A stretch of DNA of 64,000 nt from Bursaphelenchus xylophilus (Eukaryota > Nematoda > Chromadorea > Rhabditida > Aphelenchoididae), in contig CAJFCV020000006.1 of the NCBI GenBank assembly GCA_904066235.2, positions 7,688,001-7,752,000 of the forward strand. Reading direction: 5' to 3'. Shown here piece after piece: positions 28,201 to 40,777 of the stretch. A model generated the notes under the pieces. It ran no database searches and was not told the origin of the DNA. It saw nothing but the letters and a program-made list of their open reading frames with translations. The position numbers were made by a program, and so were the translations under genes. The first letter of the stretch is position 1, and each line of letters begins with the position of its first letter.

Positions 28201-31200
28201 GAGAGCCGAGAGGTTCTCCCGTGAATAGTATGGCTGTCGTGTCAGTTTCTCAAGAGTTTCCTTGGAAGTTAGCGCCTGCCGACGTCGTTCCATGGCTTCA
28301 TGTTCTTCCAGAAGTTTTCTGCGTTCGATTTCCCATCGTTCTTTCTCGGTCTTTTCACGATGAATCTGTTCCAGATGCTCGCGACTTCTTCTATCCTCAA
28401 TTCTTCTTTGTTCCTCACGAGCAGCAGCTTCGGCACGTTCTCGATCACGGCGTTCGGCATTACGGCGTTCTTGGTCAGCAAGATCTTTGAGTCTCTGCTC
28501 TTCGGCCAATCTGAAATTTGTAATAGAGAAAGAGTACACCATAACGTTTTGTAAAGTTTTCATTTCGAAAATTCTTACCGTTCAGCTTCGCGTTGTTCTT
28601 GTCTGAGCCTCTCTTGATCCTTGATCTCTCTTGCTCGACGTTCTAATTCGGCTCTTCTTAACTCGATTTCCCTTTCTTGCTGCCTCTGGCGTTCACGTTC
28701 AGCGGCCGATCGTTCCAATGGAGCCAGTCTCTGCCGTTCCATGGCTTCCTCGAGCTGTCTTTGCCGTTCTCTTTCCTGAGCTTCCAAGCGTTCGCGTCTT
28801 CTGCGTTCGGCCGCTTGCCTTTCTTCTTCTTGACGTTGCCGTTCTCTTAATTCTTCTTCAATCCGCTCCTTCTCTCGTCGTTCCTGGAGTCGCCGTTGCT
28901 CCTCTAGGAATTCCCTTTCCCGCCGTTCGTCTTCAAGACGTTGTTGTTCACGTTTCTCCGCTTCCAACTTTTCATTTTCAAGTTCTAAATTTTTGCCTTA
29001 AGGTTACTGTAACATTTTCTTACGTTCTTGATTTCTTCGCAGTCGTTCCAATTTTTCCTGTTCTTCCCGTTCTGTCAGAAGCCGGATTCTCTCTCGTTCC
29101 TGAGCTTCTCGACGAGCTCTGTCCAAGATCTCTTTGTCTCTAGCTTCCTCAGCTCGTCGCTGTGCTTCACGAAGTTCGTCTTCTCTTCTTTGACGTTCCC
29201 TCTCTTCGGCTTCTCGTCGGACTTGTTCCAGAAGTTCTCTTTCACGTCGTTCAAGTTCCATCCGTTCTCTGGCTATTCGTTCGGCTTCTTGTCGTTCCTT
29301 TTCAAGACGTTCTTGTTCTTCCTTTTGCCTCTGACGTTCCTGCTCTTCTTTTTCTCTCTGTTCTCTCTTGATTCGTTCGATTCTTTCGATCTCTAACCGC
29401 TCTATTTCTCTGCGTTCTTTCTCCACCCGTTCTCTCTCAATTCTTTGTTGTTCCATTCTTTCAAATTCCTGCCGTTCCCTCTCAAGACGTTCTCTTTCCA
29501 GTCTCTCCGCTTCTAAACGCTCTCTCTCTAGTCGTTCTTTCTCAATTCTCTCTAAACGCCTCCTCTTCTCAAGTTCTGATTCCTCCAGTAGACGTCGTTG
29601 TTGTTCAAGACGTTCCCATTCCTCGCGTCGACGTTGTTCGTCAGCTTCTCGAAGTTGACGATCTCTCTCGATCCGATTCCTTTCGGCCGCTTCTCTAGCT
29701 AGAATGTCTTGTTGGAATTGATCCTCAATCTTCTCTCGTTCTCTCCTCAAACGCTCCAGATGTTCGCTTTCTTTGATTTCCCAAATGCGACGCTGTTCTT
29801 CGATCCGTTTCCGTCTCTCATCTTCTTCGCGTTTTCGTTGTTCTTGGTCTTCCTTGATGCGACGTTCCTCCTCCTCGACATTCTTGAGGTATTTCATTCG
29901 ATATTCCACAGTGATGTCATCTCGTGGGGGAGGTAGAGATGGTAATGGTCGGAGATCAACCGGGGAGGAGCGGCTCAGAGGCTGGGGAGCTGACAAAGCC
30001 TCGGTCGATCGGGTTACGAGAGTTCGAGTCAACACCTGAAAGTAACAGATAGGATGCGTTTTTATTCGAAATAGACTACAAACCAATGAGAAACTTACTT
30101 CTCTGCGGTAATACTCCTCTTGTTGAGGCTGACCAGTGATTGGATCGTACTTTGTGGTTGTCCAATGCGTGGTTGTTCCACCTTGATTATATGGAGCGTA
30201 CGATGACATTCCGCCAAGACTTGAATTGGCTGCGGCAGCAGGGCCAAATGCACTCAGCGAGCGATGGATGGGGATTTCGCGGACGGTAGCCCGCGATCTA
30301 TTCCGCTCGGACATCAATTCGTCGTCGGTTCGGTAGCCAGTACTGTCCGCATAGCTCTGTAAAATAGAAAACTTGAAAGGCTTACAAAAAGAAGGGAGGT
30401 TGAAACCATGTCAAGTGAACTTCGTTCAAGTAGTATGCCAACAAAATGGAGAAAAGATACCAACAAAGAGACATACCACACATCAGACATACCGCGAGAT
30501 ATCTAGAGTGCGAAGACCGCGCAAATGACCGGTTAAACGACCTATTCGGTCGGCAGAAGAGAGGCGCTCTAAGCGCTGGCTTCGTCTCACCGAAAGGCCC
30601 TGAGGTTGTGAGTCAGCGCTGACTCTGTTTGTGCAACATCTTCAGCCCAGCCCCAGGTCCAACTCAAACATCCGAGAGACTTGTCAAACCATCAATTAGA
30701 TTACGATTAATTTAACGCCGACAATAAAATTCAAAAAATCGTTAAAGGGGTTAAAACCAGTCGCGGGCGATCAAGGAGCAGCTACGGTCGGGCATCTGAA
30801 CCCCAGGGGTGAGGAAGACGACAGATTCGACAAAAAGCGATCAGATGCAGAGGCATCTGAATTCAGAATTGGGGATTCTTCCCAAAGAAAACACACGCCC
30901 CAAACAAATTTAACAATCGGGCGATCAGTACTTTTGTTAAGTCAACGTTGACTCATGTCCTCAGGGCTTTTGAAGACATGAACATCGATTTCAGTCAGAG
31001 GCCTCACGTACTAGAAGATGATTGGGAGTAGACATTCCAAAATTTTTATTGCAAAAACACAGAGGTTTCTTCCGGAATTTGCTTATACATAAGTATTCTT
31101 CAACGTTTTACACGGTGTGTCATAAACGTAATCATCATAAAAGAGGTCTTCCAATTCGCCTACGTTTTGCTCAGAAACCCTCAATTTCCCTCCGGCCGTT

Positions 31201-34200
31201 GCTATGACTCAAGGACAACAAAAAGAACGCCGGATCTGACACACTCGAAACGTCAAGGCATACACTTCCAAAACATTTCAGTAAAATATTTTGGGGTCAG
31301 AGGAAAACAAGAAAAGAGCCGAGAGGGGAGCGCAACCCCTCCCATCTACCTTCAACCTCCCGCGAACCCATTAGTCGAAGCGAAGGTAGGGGGATTAGCT
31401 CTCACGCGCTCGAACCAATAAAGGGCAGCCCCGAGCCCTGTTGTTGACTTACCTTAGGGGGTGGTGGTGGCCGTTCGAGGGGCGGATCGTCCATTATAAT
31501 GTTGTCTGAAAGAATAATGGTCAATCATAACACAAACAGCATTAGAAATTGTCTAGCGAATAGAATGTTGAATGAAAATAATAAACCGAATGGACTGAAA
31601 ACACGTTTCACGTATTCAAAACGCATGGAGATGCGCCTAAAGCTTATAAATATCGACATTGAAAACACGAGAGGCTATCTCATGTTGCTATTTAACGGTC
31701 AGGATATATGTTCATGGTTGGGTGAGAAGGAAAGGAATGAGTTTGAGGGAAACGTGTACTCTTCTCACCTCCACCTGCCCTCGGGGCGGAAAGAAAACAT
31801 AAAAGGAAAGGGCGGAGGCAGCGGATGGTCGAGGGCAAGGAGCGGCGAACAACCAAATGGTCAGTCGGCGAGAATAGGACGCGGAGAGCTCTATTTCGGT
31901 GCGAAGGAGGAGAAATCTGGGAGATCCACACCCCCGGAAGCCCTCGCCTTCTCCACCTGAGTCAGGACCTTGATTCAGGCGCGGCGCTAAACGTCCGCTT
32001 ATGAGAGATCGACCGTCCCGGCTTAATGTCAGCGCCGAATCTGATTGGGAAATGGCCCGCAAGAACGGAGCGAGGTCGGGCGATGGTCAGAAAGAATAGT
32101 CATTATTTTGGTTGCGTAAGAAAAAATTGTTGATCATTCAACTACAGTAGAAAAGGGTATCGAGAAATTACGTAACGAAATTTTTTTCCAATCCTAATAT
32201 GTTTCGATAGCTCTTGCAATTACAACTACCACAGACTCACCGTGACTTGCCAAAGAAGCTCCGAATACTGGCGGAGGTCTGAATGAACTCGAATATGATG
32301 TTTTAACATAAGAATCCTTGAGATAAGGTTCTTCCAGGGTCTTTGCAGGCTCCTTATTCTCGTCCTTTTCTGGGTTCAGACTCTTCCATAACAACGGGGA
32401 CTTTTCTCCATAGCCATACACCATACTGGCCAATCTTTCAGGCCCACATCGATGCTGAGTTTTCGTTTCTGTCTTTGTTGTAGTAGTAGGTGTAGCAGAA
32501 CCAGTGTGAGTATTGCCGGTTTCTGCAGTTGTTATCGTCGTCGTAATTTGTGTCTTTGTGACTTCTTCTGCTTTATTTTCTGTCGGCGGAGGGGGAAGAT
32601 CCTCGTCGTCACTTTGATTACTAAAAATTTTATTGTAATCCCCAATATTTCGTAAAAATTTTTGATAATTTTTATCAAGAGATTCAAGAGTTATTTCTTT
32701 TCTGGTCTTATCAGTTTTGCATTCTCCAAATCAAACAATTAAAAGTCGAGCAGCTTACGGAAGAATCTATTTTCTCTACCTGATATCTATGAAAATTAAA
32801 TGGTCTTACCTTTCTTTCAACTGCTGCAGATTCTGTTGCACAATTACACTTTCATCTTGGGGATTGGAGCACACCGATTGATCCAGCAGAGAGTCCTTAC
32901 TCTGATCCAATGTGATTGACATGGAGGTATTGGAGACGCAACGTCCTTCCTCTCTGCAATTTCTTATTCAAATATTTTAAGCCAACGCCCGTTTTCGGGT
33001 TTCAGATGACCTTCAGATTCAAGCTCCAAAAAAATTTGGAGGCAAGGGAAAGCGGAAAGTAAAAAAAGGGTAAGGAAATAAACAAGGGGTGTTACTGCGA
33101 GGGGCAATCAGAGATAAATGGAGGATGGACGGTTTGTCAGGCGCACCAAGTCAGCGCTGACCTAACCGTCCATCCTCCGTTGATCTTCAGTAAAGTTAAG
33201 AGTTCGAACATTTTTAAAAAACAGTTGTCATCGAAAAAATTCTACGACAAATTGTGGGCAAAAAATCGATGATAAATACAGTAAGTCGATGGATTGCAAA
33301 TATTTTTTTTTGAAATCGAAATCACTGTTCTAAAAGATGACTCTTATTTTTCGCTTACCTAACAAATTTTCGAAAATTTGCAGCAAAAAATTTTAACTAA
33401 GAAAGCACAAAATTTATAAACATGTTTTTTTCGGGTCCCAGCTTCAAGTTTCCAATGGGCCCATTACCTCAACCCTTCTCACAAACCCTCTCCCATAAAT
33501 TTGAACTTCCGTTTGCAACACCTGAGCCTAAACCCCTCAGATCAGCCGAACCCCTCCGGGAGGCCGCGCAAGAGAGCGCAATGTAAACGTGGGTGTCATC
33601 TTTCCTGCCTCAGCGCCATAAAAATAGAAAATAAAAAAGGCCCTCGCCCCTTCAAGGACGCCTTGTTGATTCTCTTATCAGTCATCTTCGAGACTTACGG
33701 AGTGAAACAGGAGAACTGGTCCGCATTCGAGACTAGCATCTCGGTCTGGTCCCGGTCCAGGTCGGCGTCCATCTGGAAAAGAGCTCTGTTAAAGGGCTTA
33801 AAAAGTAGTGGAGGGCAGTAAAAAAGGAGTAAACATGAGGTGTTCTCGCGCTTTCAAAGGCTCATGCCCGTCCTTGGGATAAATTATGATCCGTTACGAG
33901 GAAAATATGTTATTTTGTACTACAGTGACTAGACATTAAACCATACACAAAAATTCTTAACCCAGAGAAAAAGATAAATCAACATTTTCGTCAAAATATA
34001 TAGAGTTAATCATTTCCTTCGCCTGTAGGAATAGCCAATATGCCTTCAGGTAGATGGGGAGGTGAGAAGTGACTCATCCCCATTTCTTCCTGTTTTCGGT
34101 ATTTACCAAACGAGAAAGAGAACCTACCGATTCTGGAGATTTTATCTCTTTGGAGACTTGAATCACAGAAACCATGGAATCTCGAGTGGAAACAGATTCT

Positions 34201-36304
34201 GAACGATCTTCTCGACCCCACGGAACCGCCTCGATCTCAGGGTTCGGTTTTAGTTCTGAGAACTCTTCCAATTTATCGACCACCAGCTTCTCGACTTTAG
34301 GTGTAACTTCCGATGAGTCCGAACTTAATTCAACGATCCTCGGCGACTCCTCGGGATCAGATTGTTGTTGAGATAAAATCGTATTCAGACGTCTTGTCAC
34401 TTCCGCCGCGACTTCAGAAGACAACGGAATCCGTTGGGAGGATTCGCTGCTCTGGCTTCGAACGTCGTCGCTGTCCTCCTGGAATTGCATAATAACAAGT
34501 TATGAGAGTAATAATGTGGCTCTCAGATAAGAAATGGAGAATGAAAAAAAAATTCGAGGCAAGATGCGTTCTGTTCGGGGTTGGTATTATCAACGGAAAA
34601 CAACCATTAAAGTTTTCGAAGCCTTGGATGGGGTTAAAATACCAAATATTCAAGAACCAACTTTAAAAATATTCAAACATCCGCAAATTGTATGATATAA
34701 TAATATATAAAATACGCAGAATGAAAATTTCAAATGCTAGCGCTAAGTGAAGATAACCTCAAACGGACCTCTAAAAAACAGAGCGATCCCAATTCCTTTC
34801 CTTCCCCACTTAGATCGAGAGTCTCGAAGCGCGGCACAGTGCCCCTAAAAGGTCAATGCCGCCCTTACCTCGGTGATCGAGTCGAGTCGTCCATATAAGG
34901 CCGGGTTCTCTTCGAATTGGAGGTAACTCGGCTCTCCCCATTCTTCTTGAGCATCCCTTTGGACTCCAATTGTCTGGATCTCCGGGATCACATCAGTCTC
35001 CAACAGATGGCCTACTCCTTTTGAGGAATCTGCCTTTTCGGCTGATTTGAAGGAGTCTGTACTCGACGTAGAGGAGGATGATGATGACGAAGAAGATGAA
35101 GATTTTACTGATCCAGTTTCATCATTTTTATCTTCATCGTCGGCTTTCTTTTCCTTTCTTTTCTCTTTCTCTTTTTCTTCTTTGGCATCCTTGGCCTCCT
35201 CCAATTTGTCGGTCATTCCAGACCGCTCCAGAATGATCTTCCAGACCAAGGCCAAAGTCTGAAATAAATGTAAAATAATCATAAAGTTGGAATGTAAAGT
35301 GGTAAAGTGAGGGCGCATCAAGGGAGAATTCATTCGGACATGCTTATTAGATGTTTATTCGGGGGAGGGTGGAGGCGAGGGCGAGTTCATGCCCCGGCTC
35401 CTTCTTGGCGTGAAAATCTTCTCCCCTGACCTAAAAAATCGCCCGGGTTACATCGGAACGAAGGGAAGAAGACACCATTTCCATATATTGCCCTGCATAT
35501 TTAGGGCTGGCTGGCTCGCGATTAAACAAACATCAGATGGGGTCGAGAGGCTGGCTATAAGCAGGAAAGGAGAAGATGAAGGTGGGGTGGAGGGGGCAGC
35601 TCAGGTCGACCGACTTATAAGAATTACCTCAAATAATCGTCCGACTTTGTTCACTTTCTTCCTACCTCTCCCAAGGCAGGCGGAATCGTAATTTGTCGCG
35701 GGTGTTGTCGCAACTTTCCCTAAGGGCAAATTTATGTGTAGATTAAATTGGAACAAAGGTGAGCCGTTTCCTTCATTGCCAGCTCAATTAATGCGCTTTC
35801 GCTAATCCCGCAGTATCCCCGCGACTCGATAATTGTCTGAATTAGATCCCTCAACCTTTGCCACCAAACCCAAATTTCCAAAAAAGAATGTAAATATCCA
35901 AGAATTATTAATGCCTTCCCGCTCCTGCCCTGAGGTACGGAAAGGGTTTTGTAGCCAGCACGGTGCGTCAATTACGGGAAAAGGAAATGGAAATAATGTT
36001 TTAAAGAAGCCTGGCCCACCCGGCGGCGATTATTCAGCGCTCGAGGAAATGGAGAACCAGGAGGTTATTGGGATGGATCGTACAATGACCCCCATCTCAG
36101 CTGGCTTTGAAGCCAGGTATCCTTAGAAACCGAGCTCGCGCGAACTTGCCTTACTCTTTCCTTGGTTGAACTTAGCTGACTTACCAAAAGCGCAGAGACC
36201 GTTGAACTCAGAAAAGTGTCCCAGAAAGTCTTCGGATTGTTGGAATGGGACAGACGACGCGAAAAGGGATCACGGAACACATTGTCTGATTCTTTGTAAC
36301 CCAT
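25243..36304 (-). CDS. ajm-1: Apical junction molecule AJM-1, coiled-coil and MYND-type zinc finger protein
   Basis: Nineteen exons join in phase to about 1885 residues. From the 5' end: 36304-36185, 35258-34869, 34478-34128, 33772-33699, 32953-32810, 32620-32241, 31505-31453, 30356-30099, 30035-29024, 28984-28579, 28510-27906, 27840-27716, 27602-27459, 27333-27203, 27159-26727, 26453-26415, 26316-25948, 25904-25612 and 25573-25243. The N-terminal third is acidic and Ser-rich. Residues about 635-1150 are an unbroken Glu/Arg/Gln coiled coil or single helix. Near residue 1686 a MYND-like finger shows CRRC, CKHC, YYCSRAC and HKERC. AJM-1 organises epithelial apical junctions with DLG-1 in C. elegans. 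The exon ending at 26727 has a weak GTCTGT donor; if it is not used, a stop follows after four codons, so a short isoform lacking the finger is possible. Confidence 0.88.
30493..30599 (-). other. Possible extra exon in ajm-1 intron 7
   Basis: Read on the minus strand, this 107-nt stretch has a CAG acceptor before it and a GTATGT donor after it. It translates without a stop to [18 protein letters not shown] and a further 17 residues of similar basic, leucine-rich character. Its length is not a multiple of three, so it fits only if the next exon starts two bases later, at the second AG of ACAGAG, which then reads in frame (RYADSTGY). It may be an alternative exon or part of an alternative first exon. 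Confidence 0.35.
33120..33178. repeat. Hairpin with 15-bp perfect stem in ajm-1 intron 4
   Basis: GGAGGATGGACGGTT at 33120-33134 is perfectly inverted at 33164-33178. The 29-nt interval can pair further through GGCGC and GCGCTGACC with mismatches, giving a hairpin of about 59 nt. It may be a MITE remnant or a small-RNA precursor; nothing in the sequence decides between them. Confidence 0.55.
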
Positions 36305-37058
36305 CTAACTAAGCTAAAAATTCATTTTAATACCGCGAATAGTCATCATGTGTCGTAATAAAAACGTTAAGTCACAAAAAGAAAGACGACACAAACTATT
36401 CGAGGTGTTAATCACATCAAAAACAAAAGAATCGAAATGGTATTCAAATATTCGAATACCATTTCGACTCGAAGGAAAACACGAAATTCAATATGCTTTT
36501 CAAATATCAAATGGATATGGGAAATACAAATAAAGCGCCTCCTAGTCCCTCCTCTGATAACATGAACAACAACATTGATACTAATAATAATACTCGGAGA
36601 ACGTCCAGCGTCACGTCCTTTCTTCCGAGTCATCCGTTTTGCGGCAAAGTCTAAAACAAGGTCGGCGAGAGTCTAAGTTACACGTTAGCTCTCGTAATCA
36701 GCGCCTTTCTCATCTTCTCGCCCCAAGGTCAGCCCAATAGTTCCCCAATTTAAGGCTTATATCAATGTGTAAAACATACGGAATAATTTTAAAATTAGTT
36801 TCTCACTGTAAGATTCCCTCGGAATTTTTTGAAGTTGGCATGGACGTTTATAACTTACATTTTTGAACTGAATTACTTGCATTCCATCCGAATTCTGAGA
36901 TCAGATAATCTGAGGTCACCTGAATTCGGAAAAATTCTTTGAGAATTTACTTTAAAATTTATTAATCATGACATTTTTATATAACCGTTTACTTAACTTA
37001 ATTAACGTTTAACAGAAAGTGAACCTTCACAATACAACCATAAACAACCTCTATAAGA
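36305..37058. promoter_or_regulatory. Promoter region of ajm-1 and 3' flank of the CPSF100 gene
   Basis: No exon is evident in these 754 nt. A 14-bp perfect inverted repeat, TCGAAATGGTATTC at 36432-36445 with its inverse at 36454-36467, lies 130-160 nt upstream of the ajm-1 ATG. It could be a hairpin or a palindromic factor site. Confidence 0.45.
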
Positions 37059-39845
37059 TCAAACAATGGCAAACTGAGTGTAAATAATGTCCCGCACTCG
37101 GTAATACTCTTCACATGCGGGTCCTTCCACAATAAACCGACCAGCCGTTCTGCTCACCTTCAGGGCATCATTTACATATAACTCTCCGGAACTAAATTCG
37201 GCCGAAAATCCACTTCGGCCAAGGAAAGTTTTGAGATCAGAGAGCTTGGGATCGTTTACAAAGACGGCTTCGTGGGAGGGGATGTTGTTGGAAGGGAGGA
37301 TCTCTAAGCAGAGCTGTTCGTTTGTGGCCAAACCTTGTTCTTTTCCATCAACTTCCATTGGTTCGTCAACGGCTTTCATCGACACATCAACACTGTTTTT
37401 GATTTTTCTTCGTTTGATTTTGGCATCTACCCAACTTAATTCAACCTCTCGCACCTGGAAAGATACCGAGTTGAATTATTGATTAATGCAAAAATTGTTC
37501 TAAAGTCGATAATACAGCACCTGATTTTTTCAAAATGCAACCTACCATTTGAAAGACGAGTGATGACATAAGTTGATCGCTCAGTGTTACTTGGAATATG
37601 TGAGTTTCGATAGTCAAATCGATAATCTCTCCTATGTTTGGAGTAAATATCCTTTCCTAAAATTGGAATACAGTAACCCCCAGCATCGCATTTTACATAC
37701 TTGTACGGCTTTTTGTTTCTCACAAGCTTCAGCCAACGCCTTTGTGCTATTATCACTCCCATGAATCAGCACCAATTGCTTTGGTTTTATCTGACCAATG
37801 ATCTTCTGAACAGATTCTGAATCCGCGCGGCCTTCGAGATCGATGAAATCGACTTTACAAAATATCTAAATCAGGTGTAAAAGTCACAAAATTACCCTAC
37901 TTCAAATGTCTGGGTGTATTTCACACATTTCGTGGGCCATTTCTCCAAAGGCATCTCGAAGTCTTCTTCTTCCACATCGTCTTCCTTGATTTCTTCTTTT
38001 TTCAATCGATTCTTTGGATTTATTGTGGGAGTAATGACTTCTACCTTCGTGTAATCTTCTGGTCTGATTATTTCCCCGTAATCATCCCACTGAAAAGCCA
38101 TCAAATTACTCTCTAACATTACTTTTGAGATAAAATTATCAAAAAACACCGACCCTTTGTTTCTCTTCGACATATGGGAACATTGGGAATTGTCTTCGGT
38201 TTTGTTTGAAGAAGGAAGTCTTCTGATGTTGATCGAATTTGGCCATTAAATCATACTTGTTGTGTTCTCTTATCCCGTTACTCTCCCCATTCTCGGCATC
38301 CAATAACCGTGCTCTGCTCGCATTAAAGTTCTCATCTTCATCGTCACTGTCTTCTGAAGATTCGGAATTATCGACTCGAGGATTTCGTCTCACGTTCTCC
38401 AACCTGTAAAATCCGTCTCCATTACTATTGGAAGCATTGCAAATAATATCACACTTTAAAAACATACCTCTGCCTCGCTTCTTCTTGTTCTTTCAACTTC
38501 TTCGCTGCTTTATAGGCCTCAAGTTCAGATCCTTCCAGCCGAATTCTCTTCTTAATATTCAATGTAACTTGATGTGATCTCTCCTTTTTGTTTACAATAT
38601 CAATTAATTTTGAACCAAGAGTATTATCACTTGATCGTCCTAAAATCATCAAATAAATATTAATCATAATAGTAGTACTACTTACCAGTCAAAATAACAA
38701 GATTTTTTGAGTCAGCGCAACTCTCTAAGAACAACTCGCGCGATAACCCACACTCCATGTCCATACCACTGACCAATACTACTTTAGGAGACCTAACTCT
38801 CAAAAGTTCACTCAGGGAATGGCAAAATTTTACGCTTCTGAGTTCAAAAGGATTGTCCTGGCCGGTTTCACATGCTCTTAGAATGGAATCCGACATCCAT
38901 TCCAGATGATTCTTGGCTGCATCTATCACAGAAGACGCCACATTACTCAGCATTACCAAATTGTATCCAGAAAGGCCAGTCTCTTTCCTAAGGTACGAAT
39001 ATAATAATCTATTATTCCTACTGTTGCCAGATCTTTTCGAGTAAATGGGCAATCTCCAATATCCGCCCAGCTGTATCTGTGACAATGATGGCGTCACCGC
39101 CTTCTCTGAGAGTGGATATTAGCTTAGAGAACAGGGCTTCATCTCTTGTTTTTCTCCTCTGAACAACCGTACTGTAGGCATCGGTGATCAGAAGATGAGG
39201 TCGCAGAACGCCTAAACATTATGAGAAATTATGATGGTATTACCTTCAAACGTAGACGCCATCAAATGTCGTTCCTTTCTGTGGTTAAAATCAACAGCAT
39301 AAACGATCTCTTCGTCCCCCATTTTTGTGATTCTCCAGATGGCACCACCAATCATATGACCGGCAGCCAACGGCATCACTTGTAAACCGTTGTCACCTTT
39401 CAGGTTTATCTCAAAATCTCATAAATAACGTAAATGCACTTACAATTTGTCCATATTTTACATACTGAATCCGATCAAAAACGGTATCCACATCATCATA
39501 ATTAAATAAGTCAAAGTCTTCTGCATTTTCATGTGATGTCAACCAGTCGTATAAGAATAGTTTCCCCATCTTCAAAACGGGCAATGTCGCATATATGGGG
39601 CATTTGAGTCCACATTTGGTTACAAGGAAAGGCAAGGCTCCTATATGGTTAATATCGGCATACGTCACAAGCACTGCGTTGATCTGCGATATCCTCGGTT
39701 TCAAGGCATTTATAAAATTCATATCAAAATGTTCGTTCCATCCACAATCCAGAAGAATGTAGACTTGATCTACTTGTAACAAATAACATAAAGGTCCATT
39801 GTCATAAGCTCCAGATAGGGGCTCAAATTTTATGATAGATGTCAT
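37059..39845 (-). CDS. cpsf-2: Cleavage and polyadenylation specificity factor 100 kDa subunit (CPSF2)
   Basis: Ten exons give 780 residues, against 782 in human as I recall: 39845-39444, 39409-39244, 39211-39022, 38987-38686, 38639-38468, 38403-38154, 38089-37901, 37865-37701, 37656-37546 and 37454-37059. The start [44 protein letters not shown], and the end FAIV all match the family. The metallo-beta-lactamase motif HxHxDH of CPSF73 is degenerate (TYADINHIG), as in other CPSF100 proteins, so it should be a non-catalytic partner of CPSF73 in mRNA 3'-end cleavage. An acidic Ser-rich insert ([16 protein letters not shown]) follows the beta-CASP domain. The start is 166 nt from that of EXOSC1 on the other strand. 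Confidence 0.95.
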
Positions 39846-40011
39846 TGAGAATAGATAGAAAAGGACATATAAAAACGACCTGAAAACTTAGCTGGCTGGC
39901 TAGCCAGCTTGAGAAATTATTTTTTTACATACTTCGGGAAGACTTGACGCACGAGTCAAGTGTTCCCTTGATTTCTTTTTGGCGCGTCGCATTTCGAGCG
40001 GAGACTGCATC
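39846..40011. promoter_or_regulatory. Short bidirectional promoter of CPSF100 and EXOSC1
   Basis: Only 166 nt separate the two divergent start codons. The interval contains a palindrome, CTGGCTAGCCAG, at about 39895 inside a longer GCTGGCTGGCTAGCCAGC stretch. A shared promoter would coordinate two RNA 3'-end processing genes. Confidence 0.5.
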
Positions 40012-40684
40012 ATGAACACGGGTTTGTCTAACAATTTATGCGTTCCCGGTGATCGGCTTTTCCCTATAGAAGATGGCTACAGCGCGGGGAACGGATGCTA
40101 CGAGATCTACGGCTACATCCATGCTGCTTTGGTGGGTAAGGTGAAAGTTTCTTCCCAATCAATGCCCGTAAGTCCTAAATTTTCTTTCAATTCTGTGATT
40201 TAGAATGGAAAAGATGTGAAATTGGTCGAGATATGTGGAGAATTAGATGAAACGAAATACGTCGTCCCTCAACAAGGATGTATTGTTACAGCGCGGGTGG
40301 GGAATAAACATTTTGATTTATTTCGAAATTTAGGTAGAATCCGTTGGACTGAGGGCAGCAAAATGTTCGATCCTTTGCGTTGGCGACAGTCTCTTGTCTG
40401 ATGAGTTTAATGCAGTTTTGAAAAAGGAGGATATCCGAGAGATTGATAAGGATCGAGCAGCTCTCTGGAAGGCAGTTCAGCCTGGAGACCTCATTTTAGC
40501 TAGAGTTATTGGTGTAGGAGATTTACAAACTCAGTTTCTGTTGAGTATTGTCGAACCCGAGTTAGGAGTGGTATACGCAGTGGGGCAGAATGCAGAAAGG
40601 ATGATGCCAGAAAACGCAGAGACCGTGAAACATATCCATTCAGAATATCGAGAACCCAGAAAAGTTGCCGATATCAAGAATTAA
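40012..40684 (+). CDS. exos-1: Exosome complex component CSL4 (EXOSC1)
   Basis: Exons 40012-40167, 40204-40296 and 40334-40684 give 199 residues (human 195). CVPGDRLFPIEDG and the following YGYIHAAL match the N-terminal domain of human EXOSC1 (CIPGERLCNLEEG, HGYIFSSL). The S1 domain follows, with KKEDIREIDKDRAALWK and VQPGDLILARVIG. CSL4 is a cap subunit of the RNA exosome and directs RNA into the channel. The second intron is 37 nt; if retained it would end the protein at 40401. The next gene begins 94 nt downstream on the same strand. Confidence 0.93.
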
Positions 40685-40777
40685 ACATTTATTTTTTACG
40701 TTTTTGTGTTTTGAAAGTGTTTGTCTCACACTCTTATTGTTTGTCTAATCGTCTATACTTTAGCGGTGATTTAGGGA

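Noticed and set aside
28631..29396. Phe/Leu-rich open frames on the plus strand
   Set aside because: They are the complement of the Glu/Arg repeats of the ajm-1 coiled coil (GAA/CGT codons read backward).
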